This document shows positions 45,458-53,032 of a DNA stretch of 64,000 nt, piece by piece. Source of the DNA: Chryseobacterium oranimense (GTDB lineage: Bacteria > Bacteroidota > Bacteroidia > Flavobacteriales > Weeksellaceae); the NCBI RefSeq assembly GCF_025244725.1, contig NZ_CP104203.1, positions 4,154,001-4,218,000 on the forward strand, read 5' to 3'. The position numbers and the translations under genes were made by a program. The notes below the pieces were generated by a model that had not been told where the DNA came from, ran no database searches, and worked only from the letters and a program-made list of their open reading frames with translations. How positions within the stretch are numbered: position 1 is the first letter of the stretch; every line of letters starts with the position of its first letter.

Positions 45458-45528
45458 TAGACCCACAGGGATTCGAACCCCGACTGACGGTACCAAAAAC
45501 CGGAGTGCTACCGTTACACTATAGGTCT
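45458..45528 (-). tRNA. tRNA-Gln (anticodon TTG), copy 1
   Basis: 71 bases on the minus strand beginning AGACCTATAGTGTAACGGTA. All arms fold: acceptor AGACCTA/TGGGTCT with a G-U pair, D arm GTG...CAC, anticodon loop TTTTGGT giving TTG, T arm CGGGG-TTCGAAT-CCCTG, discriminator A. The outermost anticodon-stem pair is C-U, an unusual mismatch. CCA is not encoded. Identical in sequence to the copy at 45695-45765. Confidence 0.93.
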
Positions 45529-45668
45529 GTTTTATTTTTGGTGGTGCAAATCTACACTTTTTTTCTTTATACACAAAAAACTGTGATGAAAAAATTCATG
45601 AATTCAATCTTAATTTCCAATTGAGACGAAAATGAGTTTAAAATACAAAGTCCGGTATTTAAAAGCAA

Positions 45669-45693
45669 AAACCATCCTCAGAAAGGATGGTTT
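45669..45693 (-). terminator. Terminator of tRNA-Gln copy 2
   Basis: AAACCATCCT / AGGATGGTTT stem with a 5-base loop and following T residues on the minus strand, one base after the tRNA 3' end. Confidence 0.85.
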
Positions 45694-45694
45694 G

Positions 45695-45765
45695 TAGACC
45701 CACAGGGATTCGAACCCCGACTGACGGTACCAAAAACCGGAGTGCTACCGTTACACTATAGGTCT
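45695..45765 (-). tRNA. tRNA-Gln (anticodon TTG), copy 2
   Basis: Same 71 bases as the copy at 45458-45528, including the C-U pair at the top of the anticodon stem. The two genes and their terminators form a tandem duplication with a repeat distance of 237 bases. The sequence between them is diverged and holds no gene. Confidence 0.93.
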
Positions 45766-45864
45766 GCTTTATTTTGGTGAGGCAAATTTACAGCTTTTTT
45801 GTTTAGATACAAGAATTTTTTAAAGTTTTTTTTAAATTTACACTGCTTTTTATTTACCTCAATC

Positions 45865-46893
45865 ATGCTGATAAACTTCAATAATCTCAATATTAATAAT
45901 TTATCCTTTGAAACAGATTTCGAACAAAAAATCAAAAAATTTTTAGATGAATGGTTTTCTGAAGCATCTACCGTAAAAGTACAGACTTCAGGCTCTACAG
46001 GAACCCCAAAAATCTTTGAAATCGAAAAAAAGAAAATGGTCAACTCTGCTGTGATGACCTGTAATTTTCTGGGACTGCAAGAAGGAAATAAAGCATTATT
46101 GTGCCTTCCTGTTGAGTACATTTCCGGGAAAATGATGATAGTCCGTTCTATTGAAAGAAAATTGAAGCTGATGACTGCAGAACCATCCCTGAAACCGCTT
46201 GAACTGCTAAATGAAGCAATAGATTTCTGCGCTATGACCCCGATTCAGGTAGAAAATTCGCTGGACAAACTGCATTTGATCAGAAATCTGATTATAGGCG
46301 GAGCGGCTGTTTCCGAGTCATTAAAAAGAAAGATAGCTCAAAATAAAATATTGGAAGATACCCGGATCTTTGAAACATATGGAATGTCCGAGACCCTTTC
46401 CCATATTGCCCTGAAGCAGGTAATACCTGAGCCTGAAGATTATTTCACGGCTTTTGAAAACGTTTCTATCAGTGTAGATAAAAGAGGCTGCCTGAGAATT
46501 TTTGCTCCGAATGTTAATGCTGAGGTGCTTCAGACTAATGATTTAGTTGAAATTAAAAATGAAAAACAGTTTAAATTTCTGGGACGTATAGACAATGTCA
46601 TCAATTCCGGGGGAGCTAAAATTTTTCCTGAAATGCTGGAAGCTTTGGTGAAAAAAGAGATTCCTAATGAAGCTGTTTTTATAGGTATGGAAGATGATAG
46701 TTTGGGCCAGAAATTGATACTTGTTATTGAAGGAAACCAATCTGCAGATTTCACATCAAAAATATCAGGCATAGCATTTGAAAAGAATTTTCACAAGCCG
46801 AAAGAAATTATTTTCATCGAAGAAATTCCACGAACCCCCAACGGTAAAGTAAACCGGATAGAATTAGAAAGAAAAATAAGTGAATATTTATAA
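45865..46893 (+). CDS. AMP-binding acyl-CoA ligase, probable o-succinylbenzoate-CoA ligase
   Basis: Adenylate-forming enzyme of 342 residues from the ATG at 45865; 22 further in-frame codons upstream are hydrophobic, begin at a non-ATG codon and lie in leader sequence, so they are dropped. Motifs: the phosphate loop TSGSTGTPK, YGMSETLSH, the GRIDNVINSGGAKIFPEMLE hinge and the C-terminal lysine motif PRTPNGKVNRIEL. The short length and motif set fit MenE of menaquinone synthesis, the usual quinone of this group, but no other men gene is in the window, so the substrate is inferred. Confidence 0.8.
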   Translation: MLINFNNLNINNLSFETDFEQKIKKFLDEWFSEASTVKVQTSGSTGTPKIFEIEKKKMVNSAVMTCNFLGLQEGNKALLCLPVEYISGKMMIVRSIERKLKLMTAEPSLKPLELLNEAIDFCAMTPIQVENSLDKLHLIRNLIIGGAAVSESLKRKIAQNKILEDTRIFETYGMSETLSHIALKQVIPEPEDYFTAFENVSISVDKRGCLRIFAPNVNAEVLQTNDLVEIKNEKQFKFLGRIDNVINSGGAKIFPEMLEALVKKEIPNEAVFIGMEDDSLGQKLILVIEGNQSADFTSKISGIAFEKNFHKPKEIIFIEEIPRTPNGKVNRIELERKISEYL

Positions 46894-46937
46894 TCTTTTA
46901 TCTTGATTCTTGTGTCTTGAATCTCAAAATAAAAAAC

Positions 46938-47330
46938 ATGAAAGACTTTTCAAAAGAACTCAGCTTTAAAACTTCCCGGAGCAGTGGGGCAGGAGGCCAG
47001 AATGTCAATAAGGTGGAAACTTCTGTTACCGTTCTCTGGCTTGTTGCTGAATCCGAATTTTTCAATGACTATCAAAAGGAGCTGATTCAAAGTAAGTTAA
47101 AAAACAGGATCAATGCTGAGGGGTATATGTTTCTGACCGTATCGGAGAGCAGAACTCAGCTGATGAACAAGAATAAGGCAATTGAGAAAATTATTGAACT
47201 CGTTAATAAAGCTTTAATTGTTCCAAAGAAAAGATTGGCTACAAAACCTTCAAAAGGACAAAAACAGAAAAGACTGGATACCAAAAAGAAAATTTCCGAA
47301 AAAAAAGAGAACAGGAAGTTTAAGTTTTAG
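46938..47330 (+). CDS. arfB: Peptidyl-tRNA hydrolase, ArfB type (release-factor-like)
   Basis: Ribosome-rescue hydrolase of 130 residues. The catalytic GGQ is at residues 19-21 in SSGAGGQNVNKVETSV. The C-terminus is a lysine- and arginine-rich tail (PSKGQKQKRLDTKKKISEKK), which in this family threads into the empty mRNA channel of stalled ribosomes. The ATG at 46938 is chosen over a TTG seven codons earlier. It follows the ligase gene by 44 bases and is probably cotranscribed with it. Confidence 0.9.
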   Translation: MKDFSKELSFKTSRSSGAGGQNVNKVETSVTVLWLVAESEFFNDYQKELIQSKLKNRINAEGYMFLTVSESRTQLMNKNKAIEKIIELVNKALIVPKKRLATKPSKGQKQKRLDTKKKISEKKENRKFKF

Positions 47331-47674
47331 ATTTCGGGATTCGGGATTCGAGTTTTTGTATGTCCGGTTTTTTCAGTATCTTAGGGGTATCATTAATCAT
47401 CAGTTAAGTATGACAGCAATTTTTTCTTTATCCACAGCCTGCCCATCTAACGGCCTTTTGCTGTCGCTGTTGTACCTGCATAAAGATTCTTTTCTTAAAA
47501 GTTCCAAGGACTTTATCAATTAAGCCCTGTCAGGGTCCAAAGACAGGGAGCAATTTTCAATAGACTTTACGTATTATTTTTTGCAGTTTTCTTACGGATA
47601 AAAGACAAATAGATCTTTCATTCCGCATTGGATCACTGGGATAGCTGCATTCATTATTATTTAAAATATTAAAA
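47331..47674. other. Non-coding gap after arfB
   Basis: 344 bases without a credible gene. It begins with a short direct repeat (TTCGGGATTCGGGATTCGAG, 47333-47352). A small hairpin CCCTGTC/GACAGGG lies at 47525-47548. A plus-strand frame running from inside arfB to 47523 is an alternative-frame artefact. Confidence 0.6.
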
Positions 47675-47675
47675 A

Positions 47676-48056
47676 ATGTCCAATCCTATTATTGTAACAA
47701 CCGGAATTTACGATGCTATAAAAGATACGCTCAGAAGGAAAAAAGTAAGCATGCCGGAAGAGAAACGTCTTGCTGAAGAACTGAGAAAAGCTAAACAGGT
47801 TTTAAGGAGAGAGCTTCCGGCTGATGTGGTGACTGTCAACAGAAAAGTAACAATCAAAGACCATACTCAGAATTTTGAGCACGAATATATCTTTGTGCCT
47901 TCTGTAAAAGCTAAACCGGTAAAAAATAAATATTCCATCTTATCGGATATTGCCCTGGCAACTGTGGGATATAAAGTAGGAGATATTATTAACTGGCCTT
48001 TTAAAGACGGGGAAAGAAAGATAGAGATCTTAAAAGTGGAACCCTGGTATGGATAG
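47676..48056 (+). CDS. GreA/GreB-type factor, Rnk-like
   Basis: 126-residue protein with a short charged N-terminal helix (EEKRLAEELRKAKQVLRR) and a C-terminal GreA/GreB-like domain (PF01272) from about residue 48, ending ALATVGYKVGDIINWPFKDGERKIEILKVEP. The N-terminal coiled coil is much shorter than in true GreA and the acidic tip motif is not evident, so it is closer to Rnk, which binds RNA polymerase without stimulating transcript cleavage. A hairpin terminator follows. Confidence 0.8.
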   Translation: MSNPIIVTTGIYDAIKDTLRRKKVSMPEEKRLAEELRKAKQVLRRELPADVVTVNRKVTIKDHTQNFEHEYIFVPSVKAKPVKNKYSILSDIALATVGYKVGDIINWPFKDGERKIEILKVEPWYG

Positions 48057-48084
48057 TTCCTCATATCTTGTATTTTGTTAGATG

Positions 48085-48110
48085 AAAGTACAGCTTCAGG
48101 GCTGTACTTT
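48085..48110 (+). terminator. Terminator after the Rnk-like gene
   Basis: Perfect 10-base stem AAAGTACAGC / GCTGTACTTT, 6-base loop, then T residues. Confidence 0.85.
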
Positions 48111-48193
48111 TTATTTGAAACCTTGATGAGTGGAGTATTTTTATCATTTGTTAAAAAAGGATGCTGATATAAGAGTTTCTTGAAGTACCCATG

Positions 48194-48222
48194 TTGCATT
48201 CCGTTTTTAAGTTTTATCTTTG
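48194..48222 (+). promoter_or_regulatory. Promoter of the deoxyhypusine synthase-like gene
   Basis: TTG at 48194-48196, 18 bases, then TATCTTTG at 48215-48222 (exact TAnnTTTG), 14 bases before the ATG at 48237. It overlaps the first codons of the longer alternative frame, ruling that start out. Confidence 0.7.
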
Positions 48223-48236
48223 CAAAAATTAAAAAA

Positions 48237-49211
48237 ATGAGCAAACCGATTTCTGAATTTATAGAGAAATATTACCTGCACTTCAATGCGGCTGCATTGG
48301 TAGATGCATCTAAGGGGTATGTTGCACATCTTAAAGATGGCGGAAAAATGATGATCACTTTGGCAGGTGCTATGTCTACTGCTGAATTGGGGAAAATCCT
48401 TGCAGAAATGATCCGTCAGGGAAAAGTTGATTTTATTTCTTGTACAGGAGCTAACCTTGAGGAAGATTTAATGAATCTTGTGGCGCACTCTCACTATGAA
48501 AGAGTTCCGCATTACAGAGATCTTACTGCACAGGATGAGTGGGATCTGCTGGAAAGAGGGCTAAACAGAGTTACAGATACTTGTATTCCGGAAGAAGAAG
48601 CTTTCAGAAGACTTCAGAAACATATCGTAGAAATCTGGAAAGATGCAGAAGCTAAAGGCGAGCGTTATTTCCCACACGAATTCATGTATAAAATGATCCT
48701 TTCAGGGGTTCTTGAGCAGTATTATGAAATTCCAAGAGAAAACTCCTGGATGATCGCTGCTGCAGAAGCCAACTTACCAATCGTAGTTCCGGGATGGGAA
48801 GATTCTACAATGGGTAACATTTTCGCATCTTACTGTATCAAAGGTGAACTTACTGCAACCACTATGAAATCAGGAATCGAGTATATGACCTATCTTGCAG
48901 ACTGGTATACTAAAAATTCAGGAGGAAAAGGAGTCGGCTTCTTCCAGATCGGAGGTGGTATCGCCGGAGATTTCCCAATCTGTGTAGTACCAATGCTTTA
49001 TCAGGATATGGAAATGCATGACATTCCTTTCTGGTCTTATTTCTGCCAGATCTCGGATTCTACTACATCTTATGGATCATACTCCGGAGCTGTTCCGAAT
49101 GAGAAAATCACTTGGGGTAAACTGGATATTACAACACCGAAATTTATCGTTGAAAGTGATGCTACCATCTGTGCACCATTGATGTTCTCTTATATCCTTG
49201 AGAATTCTTAA
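48237..49211 (+). CDS. Deoxyhypusine synthase family protein
   Basis: NAD-dependent enzyme family; 324 residues from the ATG set by the promoter. Family blocks run through the protein: GAMSTAELGKILAEMIRQGKVDFISCTGANLEED (NAD fold), LPIVVPGWEDSTMGN, GVGFFQIGGGIAGDFP and the end GSYSGAVPNEKITWGKLD. The lysine that forms the imine in human DHS (K329, in SWGK) is kept as K295 in TWGK, with its Trp and Glu neighbours. The human KHH after GGGVV is replaced by GDF and D316 by Tyr. Bacteria use EF-P rather than eIF5A, so a polyamine reaction such as homospermidine synthesis is more likely. Confidence 0.88.
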   Translation: MSKPISEFIEKYYLHFNAAALVDASKGYVAHLKDGGKMMITLAGAMSTAELGKILAEMIRQGKVDFISCTGANLEEDLMNLVAHSHYERVPHYRDLTAQDEWDLLERGLNRVTDTCIPEEEAFRRLQKHIVEIWKDAEAKGERYFPHEFMYKMILSGVLEQYYEIPRENSWMIAAAEANLPIVVPGWEDSTMGNIFASYCIKGELTATTMKSGIEYMTYLADWYTKNSGGKGVGFFQIGGGIAGDFPICVVPMLYQDMEMHDIPFWSYFCQISDSTTSYGSYSGAVPNEKITWGKLDITTPKFIVESDATICAPLMFSYILENS

Positions 49212-49235
49212 GACTAAATTCTTATTAAAAATACC

Positions 49236-49261
49236 AGCGCTTCAATTCATTTTGAAGCGCT
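49236..49261 (+). terminator. Terminator after the deoxyhypusine synthase-like gene
   Basis: Perfect stem AGCGCTTCAA / TTGAAGCGCT, 6-base loop, followed by TTTTATTTTT. Confidence 0.88.
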
Positions 49262-49275
49262 TTTTATTTTTCCAT

Positions 49276-49443
49276 TGTCATTGCGGGCGCAGCGAAGCAA
49301 TCTCATTAAAAAACGAAGTTTAAACTTAATATTCTTAAAACCTTAATTCTACTCTTAATGTTTCAAAAAATATAAAACCATTAAGAAAAGTTTAGTAGCT
49401 AAGATGATTATTAAGAGATTGCTGCTCTGTGCTCGCAATGACA
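49276..49443. repeat. MITE-like inverted-repeat element, copy 1
   Basis: 168 bases bounded by TGTCATTG and CAATGACA, with longer imperfect inverted ends containing GCGAAGCAATCTC. The interior shares CTTAATGTTTCAAAA, ACCATTAAGAAAA and GTTTAGT with the copy at 50773-50903. It encodes nothing and has no visible target-site duplication. Confidence 0.75.
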
Positions 49444-49454
49444 GGCCGTGATAA

Positions 49455-49601
49455 TTATTCAAGTGAATTTACCAGTACAAAATAACGGTAAGCCAGAATA
49501 CCTTTTTCCAGTTTGGTTAATTTGTTGGGGTCTTTACCACTCAGCTTTGGAAGCACTTTTTTATTCACTATATTAAGTAGTCTGAAAAATGATTTTTTCA
49601 T
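49455..49601 (-). CDS. Small basic protein of 48 residues, conserved-looking
   Basis: Minus-strand frame from ATG at 49601 to TAA at 49455. The product begins MKKSFFRLLNIVNKKVLPKL and ends LEKGILAYRYFVLVNSLE. It is basic and amphipathic, and its layout (MKK start, NKKVLP, then a K..K..L.AYRY..T/V..L end) resembles short conserved proteins I associate with Flavobacteriia; that resemblance is from memory. It lies alone between the MITE-like element and the alkyltransferase-like gene, divergent from the latter. Confidence 0.6.
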   Translation of the reverse strand: MKKSFFRLLNIVNKKVLPKLSGKDPNKLTKLEKGILAYRYFVLVNSLE

Positions 49602-49698
49602 ATCTTTAATATTTAAATGAAACATCATTGAGATAAGAAGAATCCAAAAATGATGCAGAAATATTATTTAGATTATTTTTAACAGCATAACAGGCACT

Positions 49699-49995
49699 AT
49701 GGACGAAATTTTCAAACAGCAGGTTTACGAAATCACAAGACTGATCCCAAAAGGAAGAGTTTCCTCTTATGGAGCCATAGCCAAAGCTGTAGGTTATCCA
49801 AATCATTCCCGGCATGTGGGAAAGGCAATGGGTGGTTGTCCTGAAGATGTTCCTGCCCATCGTGTGATTTCTAGCTCCGGTACGTTATCCGTTCCTGAGT
49901 TCCAGAAAAGATTGGAGGCAGAAGGAATTATTGTTGAAAATTTTAGAATAAAAAACTTCAAAAAACTTTTCTGGGATCCTTTGGAAGAGATATAA
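49699..49995 (+). CDS. Alkyltransferase-like protein (MGMT family, no acceptor cysteine)
   Basis: 98 residues covering only the DNA-binding domain of the O6-methylguanine methyltransferase family. The blocks IPKGRVSSYGAIAKAVGYPNHSRHVGKAM and VPAHRVISSSG are clear. The active-site PCHR is PAHR, with Ala at residue 53, so it cannot accept a methyl group. Such alkyltransferase-like proteins bind damaged guanine and hand it to nucleotide excision repair. No uvr gene is adjacent. Confidence 0.88.
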   Translation: MDEIFKQQVYEITRLIPKGRVSSYGAIAKAVGYPNHSRHVGKAMGGCPEDVPAHRVISSSGTLSVPEFQKRLEAEGIIVENFRIKNFKKLFWDPLEEI

Positions 49996-50012
49996 TTATG
50001 TTATAATAAAAC

Positions 50013-50043
50013 GAGTTTCCGGCGGCGAAGCCGCCGGAAACTC
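50013..50043. repeat. Perfect 14-base-pair hairpin
   Basis: GAGTTTCCGGCGGC / GCCGCCGGAAACTC around a GAA loop. There is no T run on the plus strand, so it is more like a REP-type palindrome than a terminator of the upstream gene. Confidence 0.65.
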
Positions 50044-50090
50044 CATAAAATAAAAAATATAGGTAATATTCAACCTTTAGAAGTCGAATC

Positions 50091-50140
50091 TATTCCCCTT
50101 CTCTGAAGGGGTGGATTTTTGTCTGCAAAAAGACGGGGTA
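50091..50140. repeat. REP-like element with double hairpin
   Basis: CCCCTTC/GAAGGGG (50095-50111) followed by TTTTTG/CAAAAA (50116-50131) and CGGGGTAGTT. The CCCCTT...GGGGTGG...GACGGGGTAGTT pattern resembles intergenic repeats I associate with Bacteroidota genomes. The rest of the 49996-50219 gap is empty. Confidence 0.55.
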
Positions 50141-50219
50141 GTTAAAAAATCAACATAAAGATGCCACAAAACTCAACAGCTTCATGGCATTTAAAATGTA
50201 TAAGTAAAAGAAATAGCTA

Positions 50220-50624
50220 TTACTTTCTACTTCTCGGACTTTTCAGTTCTTCCTTCAATCTTTCATTCTCTTCTTTCAAAAAAGAAATATAATCCTGTAA
50301 ATTCTGAATAATAGAAGCGGGTATATTATTATATTGAGTCATAACTCCAGAACCAGATGAGGATGAGTGATCGTTGAATACAGGATGATCATTATTGATC
50401 ACCACTTTTGCTTCCTCGTCTTCATAAATATCTTCTACTGCAACATCCAGGAAACGGGCAATTTTGTTCCATTCGTCTTTTATGATCCTTACATCACCGC
50501 TTTCCTTCCTGCTGTAGTTAGATACATCAGTCGCAATAATATCAGCTATCTGTTGTTGGGTGTAGCCTTTCTGTTTTCTGATGGCGCGTAGTTTTTCTTT
50601 TTGCATATCCGTCATTTTATACAA
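50220..50624 (-). CDS. XRE-family regulator with C-terminal coiled coil
   Basis: 134 residues (or 130 if the second in-frame ATG is used). A HTH domain occupies residues ~9-65 (LRAIRKQKGYTQQQIADIIATDVSNYSRKESG, KIARFLDVAVEDIYED), followed by a Ser-rich linker and a Glu/Lys-rich helix (DYISFLKEENERLKEELK) likely to form a coiled-coil dimer. Single gene surrounded by repeats, with no clear target. Confidence 0.85.
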   Translation of the reverse strand: MYKMTDMQKEKLRAIRKQKGYTQQQIADIIATDVSNYSRKESGDVRIIKDEWNKIARFLDVAVEDIYEDEEAKVVINNDHPVFNDHSSSSGSGVMTQYNNIPASIIQNLQDYISFLKEENERLKEELKSPRSRK

Positions 50625-50772
50625 AAATGGAGAAAAACCTTAAAACGTACAATAAAAAATAGAAAAAATATACACTAGGCTCTCAAGATTTAATAGGAAA
50701 TGACAAAAAGATTCAGATTATCAAAATTATCAAATGAATATGTTGATAATTTTCTTTTAAATTATTACATCC

Positions 50773-50903
50773 TGTCATTGCGAGCGAAGCGAAGCAATCT
50801 CACTTAAAACCTTATCTGGCCTTAATGTTTCAAAATAAACCATTAAGAAAAAGTTTAGTTGTTAAGATGATTAAGAGATTGCTTCGCTTCGCTCGCAATG
50901 ACG
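50773..50903. repeat. MITE-like inverted-repeat element, copy 2
   Basis: 131 bases with perfect 28-base inverted ends starting GTCATTGCGAGCGAAGCGAA and finishing with GCAATCTC. The interior of ~75 bases matches the copy at 49276-49443 in part. The remainder of the gap 50625-51017 holds only AT-rich sequence and the htpG terminator. Confidence 0.8.
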
Positions 50904-50966
50904 GAGGCAGAGGTACAGATCACAATTGCTTTTACATTTAAAATAATTCTTCAGATTAAAGCATAA

Positions 50967-50999
50967 AAAAGACTGTTCCCAATATAAGAACAGTCTTTT
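50967..50999 (-). terminator. Terminator of htpG
   Basis: AAAAGACTGTTC / GAACAGTCTTTT stem, 9-base loop, T run on the minus strand, 19 bases past the htpG stop. Confidence 0.88.
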
Positions 51000-51017
51000 G
51001 TATTTATTTAATGTTTA

Positions 51018-52910
51018 TTATTTCTCCAGTTGTTTATAGCTTCTCTGGATAAAATCTGTAAGTTCTTTTCCTTTCAGCAGGTTTTGCGAAAGTTTAGCAA
51101 GATCCAAAGCGTATTTAATCAGCGTTTCCTTTTTCTCGGTATTTTCCGTTTTTAAGATCTGGCTGGAAAGCTCACTGTTGGAATTTACCACAAGATTGTA
51201 CATTTCCGGGAATCCTCCCATTCCGAACATGCCACCGCCACCCGTTGCCTGCATCTCTTTCATTCTTCTCATGAATTCCGGCTGAGTGATGGTAAACGGA
51301 GCATCGCTGCTGTCAAGGTCTTCAAGCTGTACAGTAAATTTGGCATCCTTTACAGCCTCTTCTACATCTTTCTTCAAAGATTCTTTTTCAGTTTCATTTA
51401 ATTTGGAAATAACCGGCTCATCTTTTTTGATGAGGTTATTGATATGATCTGCATCCACTCTTGCAAATGAAATCTTCTCTTTTGTAGTTTCCAGTTTTTG
51501 GATCACGTGAGAAATCACAGGGGAATCTAATAACAGAACGTCATAACCCTTATCGTTAGCTGCCTGAATATAGCTGTGCTGCTCATCAGCATTCGTTGCA
51601 TAAAGGATTACTGTATTGCCGTCTTTATCCGTATGGGCAGGCTGGATTTTTTCCAGTAATTCATTCCAAAGGAAGTATTTTCCATCTGTAGTAGGATACA
51701 AGGTGAATTTATCTGCCTTTTCTGCAAATTTCTCCTCTGTAATGATTCCGTATTCGATGACGATCTTGATGTCGTTCCATTTTTTCTCATAATCCTCACG
51801 GTTTTCGTTAATCAGGGATGACATCTTATCGGCCACTTTTTTAGTGATATAAGAAGAAATTTTCTTCACTGCACCATCTGCCTGAAGGTAAGAACGGGAA
51901 ACGTTCAACGGAATATCCGGAGAATCTATTACACCTCTCAGAAGCATAAGGAAATCCGGAACAATACCTTTTACCTCATCCGTTACAAATACCTGGTTTT
52001 GATATAATTGAATTTTATCCTTGTCAATATTTAAATTGTTGCTCAGTTTCGGGAAGAATAAAATTCCGGTAAGATTGAAAGGATAATCAACATTCAGGTG
52101 AATATTGAATAAAGGCTCCTCAAACTGCATAGGATACAGTTCGTGGTAGAACTTCATATAATCCTCATTCGTCAGTTCACTTGGTGCAATAGTCCATGCC
52201 GGAGTAGGGTTGTTGATGATATTATCCACTTCTTCCGTTTCAGCCACTGCATCTTCAGGAGCATCCTCCGGTAACGGAATTGTATGTGTTTTTGTTCCGA
52301 ATTTAATAGGAACAGGCATGAATTTATTATACTTTGAAAGCAGCTCGCGAATCTTTCCTTCTTCAAGGAATTCCGTAGAATCTTCTGCGATATGAAGAAT
52401 GATTTCCGTTCCTCTGTCAGTTTTGTCCGTTGTTTCTTCAAGGGTAAATTCCGGGCTTCCGTCGCAGATCCATCTTACAGCAGGTGCATCTTTGTAAGAT
52501 TTTGTGATGATTTCCACTTTTTCCGCCACCATAAACGCAGAATAGAAACCAAGACCGAAATGTCCTATAATTCCTGCATCTTTTGCTGTGTCCTTATATT
52601 TCTCAAGGAATTCCTCAGCTCCGGAAAAAGCAACCTGATTGATGTATTTTTCAACCTCTTCAGCAGTCATCCCGATACCCTGATCGATGATATGAAGTGT
52701 TTTGTTTTCCTTGTCAATTTTAACTTCAATCTTCGGATTTCCGTACTCAACTTTTGCTTCCCCGATGCTTGTTAAATGCTTTAGTTTTAAAGTCGCATCC
52801 GTCGCATTGGAGATTAGTTCTCTCAGGAATATTTCGTGGTCACTGTAAAGAAATTTTTTAATAAGCGGGAAAATATTTTCCACAGATACATTAATATTTC
52901 CTTTAGTCAT
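51018..52910 (-). CDS. htpG: Molecular chaperone HtpG (bacterial Hsp90)
   Basis: ATP-dependent chaperone of 630 residues, the normal bacterial length. The N-terminal ATPase domain shows FLRELISNATDA, IDQGIGMT and the GHFGLGFYSAFMVA lid segment; the middle domain has GVIDSPDIPLNVSRSYLQ with the catalytic-loop Arg. The C-terminal dimerisation region includes a Met/Gly-rich stretch (GGGMFGMGGFPEMYN) and ends in IQRSYKQLEK. No CIRCE element was seen upstream. It appears monocistronic. Confidence 0.97.
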   Translation of the reverse strand: MTKGNINVSVENIFPLIKKFLYSDHEIFLRELISNATDATLKLKHLTSIGEAKVEYGNPKIEVKIDKENKTLHIIDQGIGMTAEEVEKYINQVAFSGAEEFLEKYKDTAKDAGIIGHFGLGFYSAFMVAEKVEIITKSYKDAPAVRWICDGSPEFTLEETTDKTDRGTEIILHIAEDSTEFLEEGKIRELLSKYNKFMPVPIKFGTKTHTIPLPEDAPEDAVAETEEVDNIINNPTPAWTIAPSELTNEDYMKFYHELYPMQFEEPLFNIHLNVDYPFNLTGILFFPKLSNNLNIDKDKIQLYQNQVFVTDEVKGIVPDFLMLLRGVIDSPDIPLNVSRSYLQADGAVKKISSYITKKVADKMSSLINENREDYEKKWNDIKIVIEYGIITEEKFAEKADKFTLYPTTDGKYFLWNELLEKIQPAHTDKDGNTVILYATNADEQHSYIQAANDKGYDVLLLDSPVISHVIQKLETTKEKISFARVDADHINNLIKKDEPVISKLNETEKESLKKDVEEAVKDAKFTVQLEDLDSSDAPFTITQPEFMRRMKEMQATGGGGMFGMGGFPEMYNLVVNSNSELSSQILKTENTEKKETLIKYALDLAKLSQNLLKGKELTDFIQRSYKQLEK

Positions 52911-53032
52911 AATAATTTTTGTTTTTTAATTTTCTATGTAAGTCTCAAAAAAAATACCATGAAAAAGAATGTGACAGAATGACATTGATTTGTGAAAAAA
53001 TGTTTTAAAACTGAAGATTTAGCTATAAGAAT

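Noticed and set aside
45341..45574. 77-codon minus-strand frame across tRNA-Gln copy 1
   Set aside because: It is read through a tRNA and its terminator.
45756..46121. 121-codon minus-strand frame overlapping the menE-like start
   Set aside because: It is antisense to a clear AMP-binding ligase and extends to the second tRNA-Gln gene.
47218..47523. 101-codon plus-strand frame at the end of arfB
   Set aside because: It begins inside arfB in another frame and continues into repeat-containing intergenic DNA with no protein-like pattern.
50013..50043. Terminator of the alkyltransferase-like gene
   Set aside because: The hairpin is strong but is not followed by a T run on the plus strand.
49276..50903. 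Composite transposon or insertion sequence
   Set aside because: No transposase is present and the flanking elements are far too short; they are described as non-autonomous repeats.
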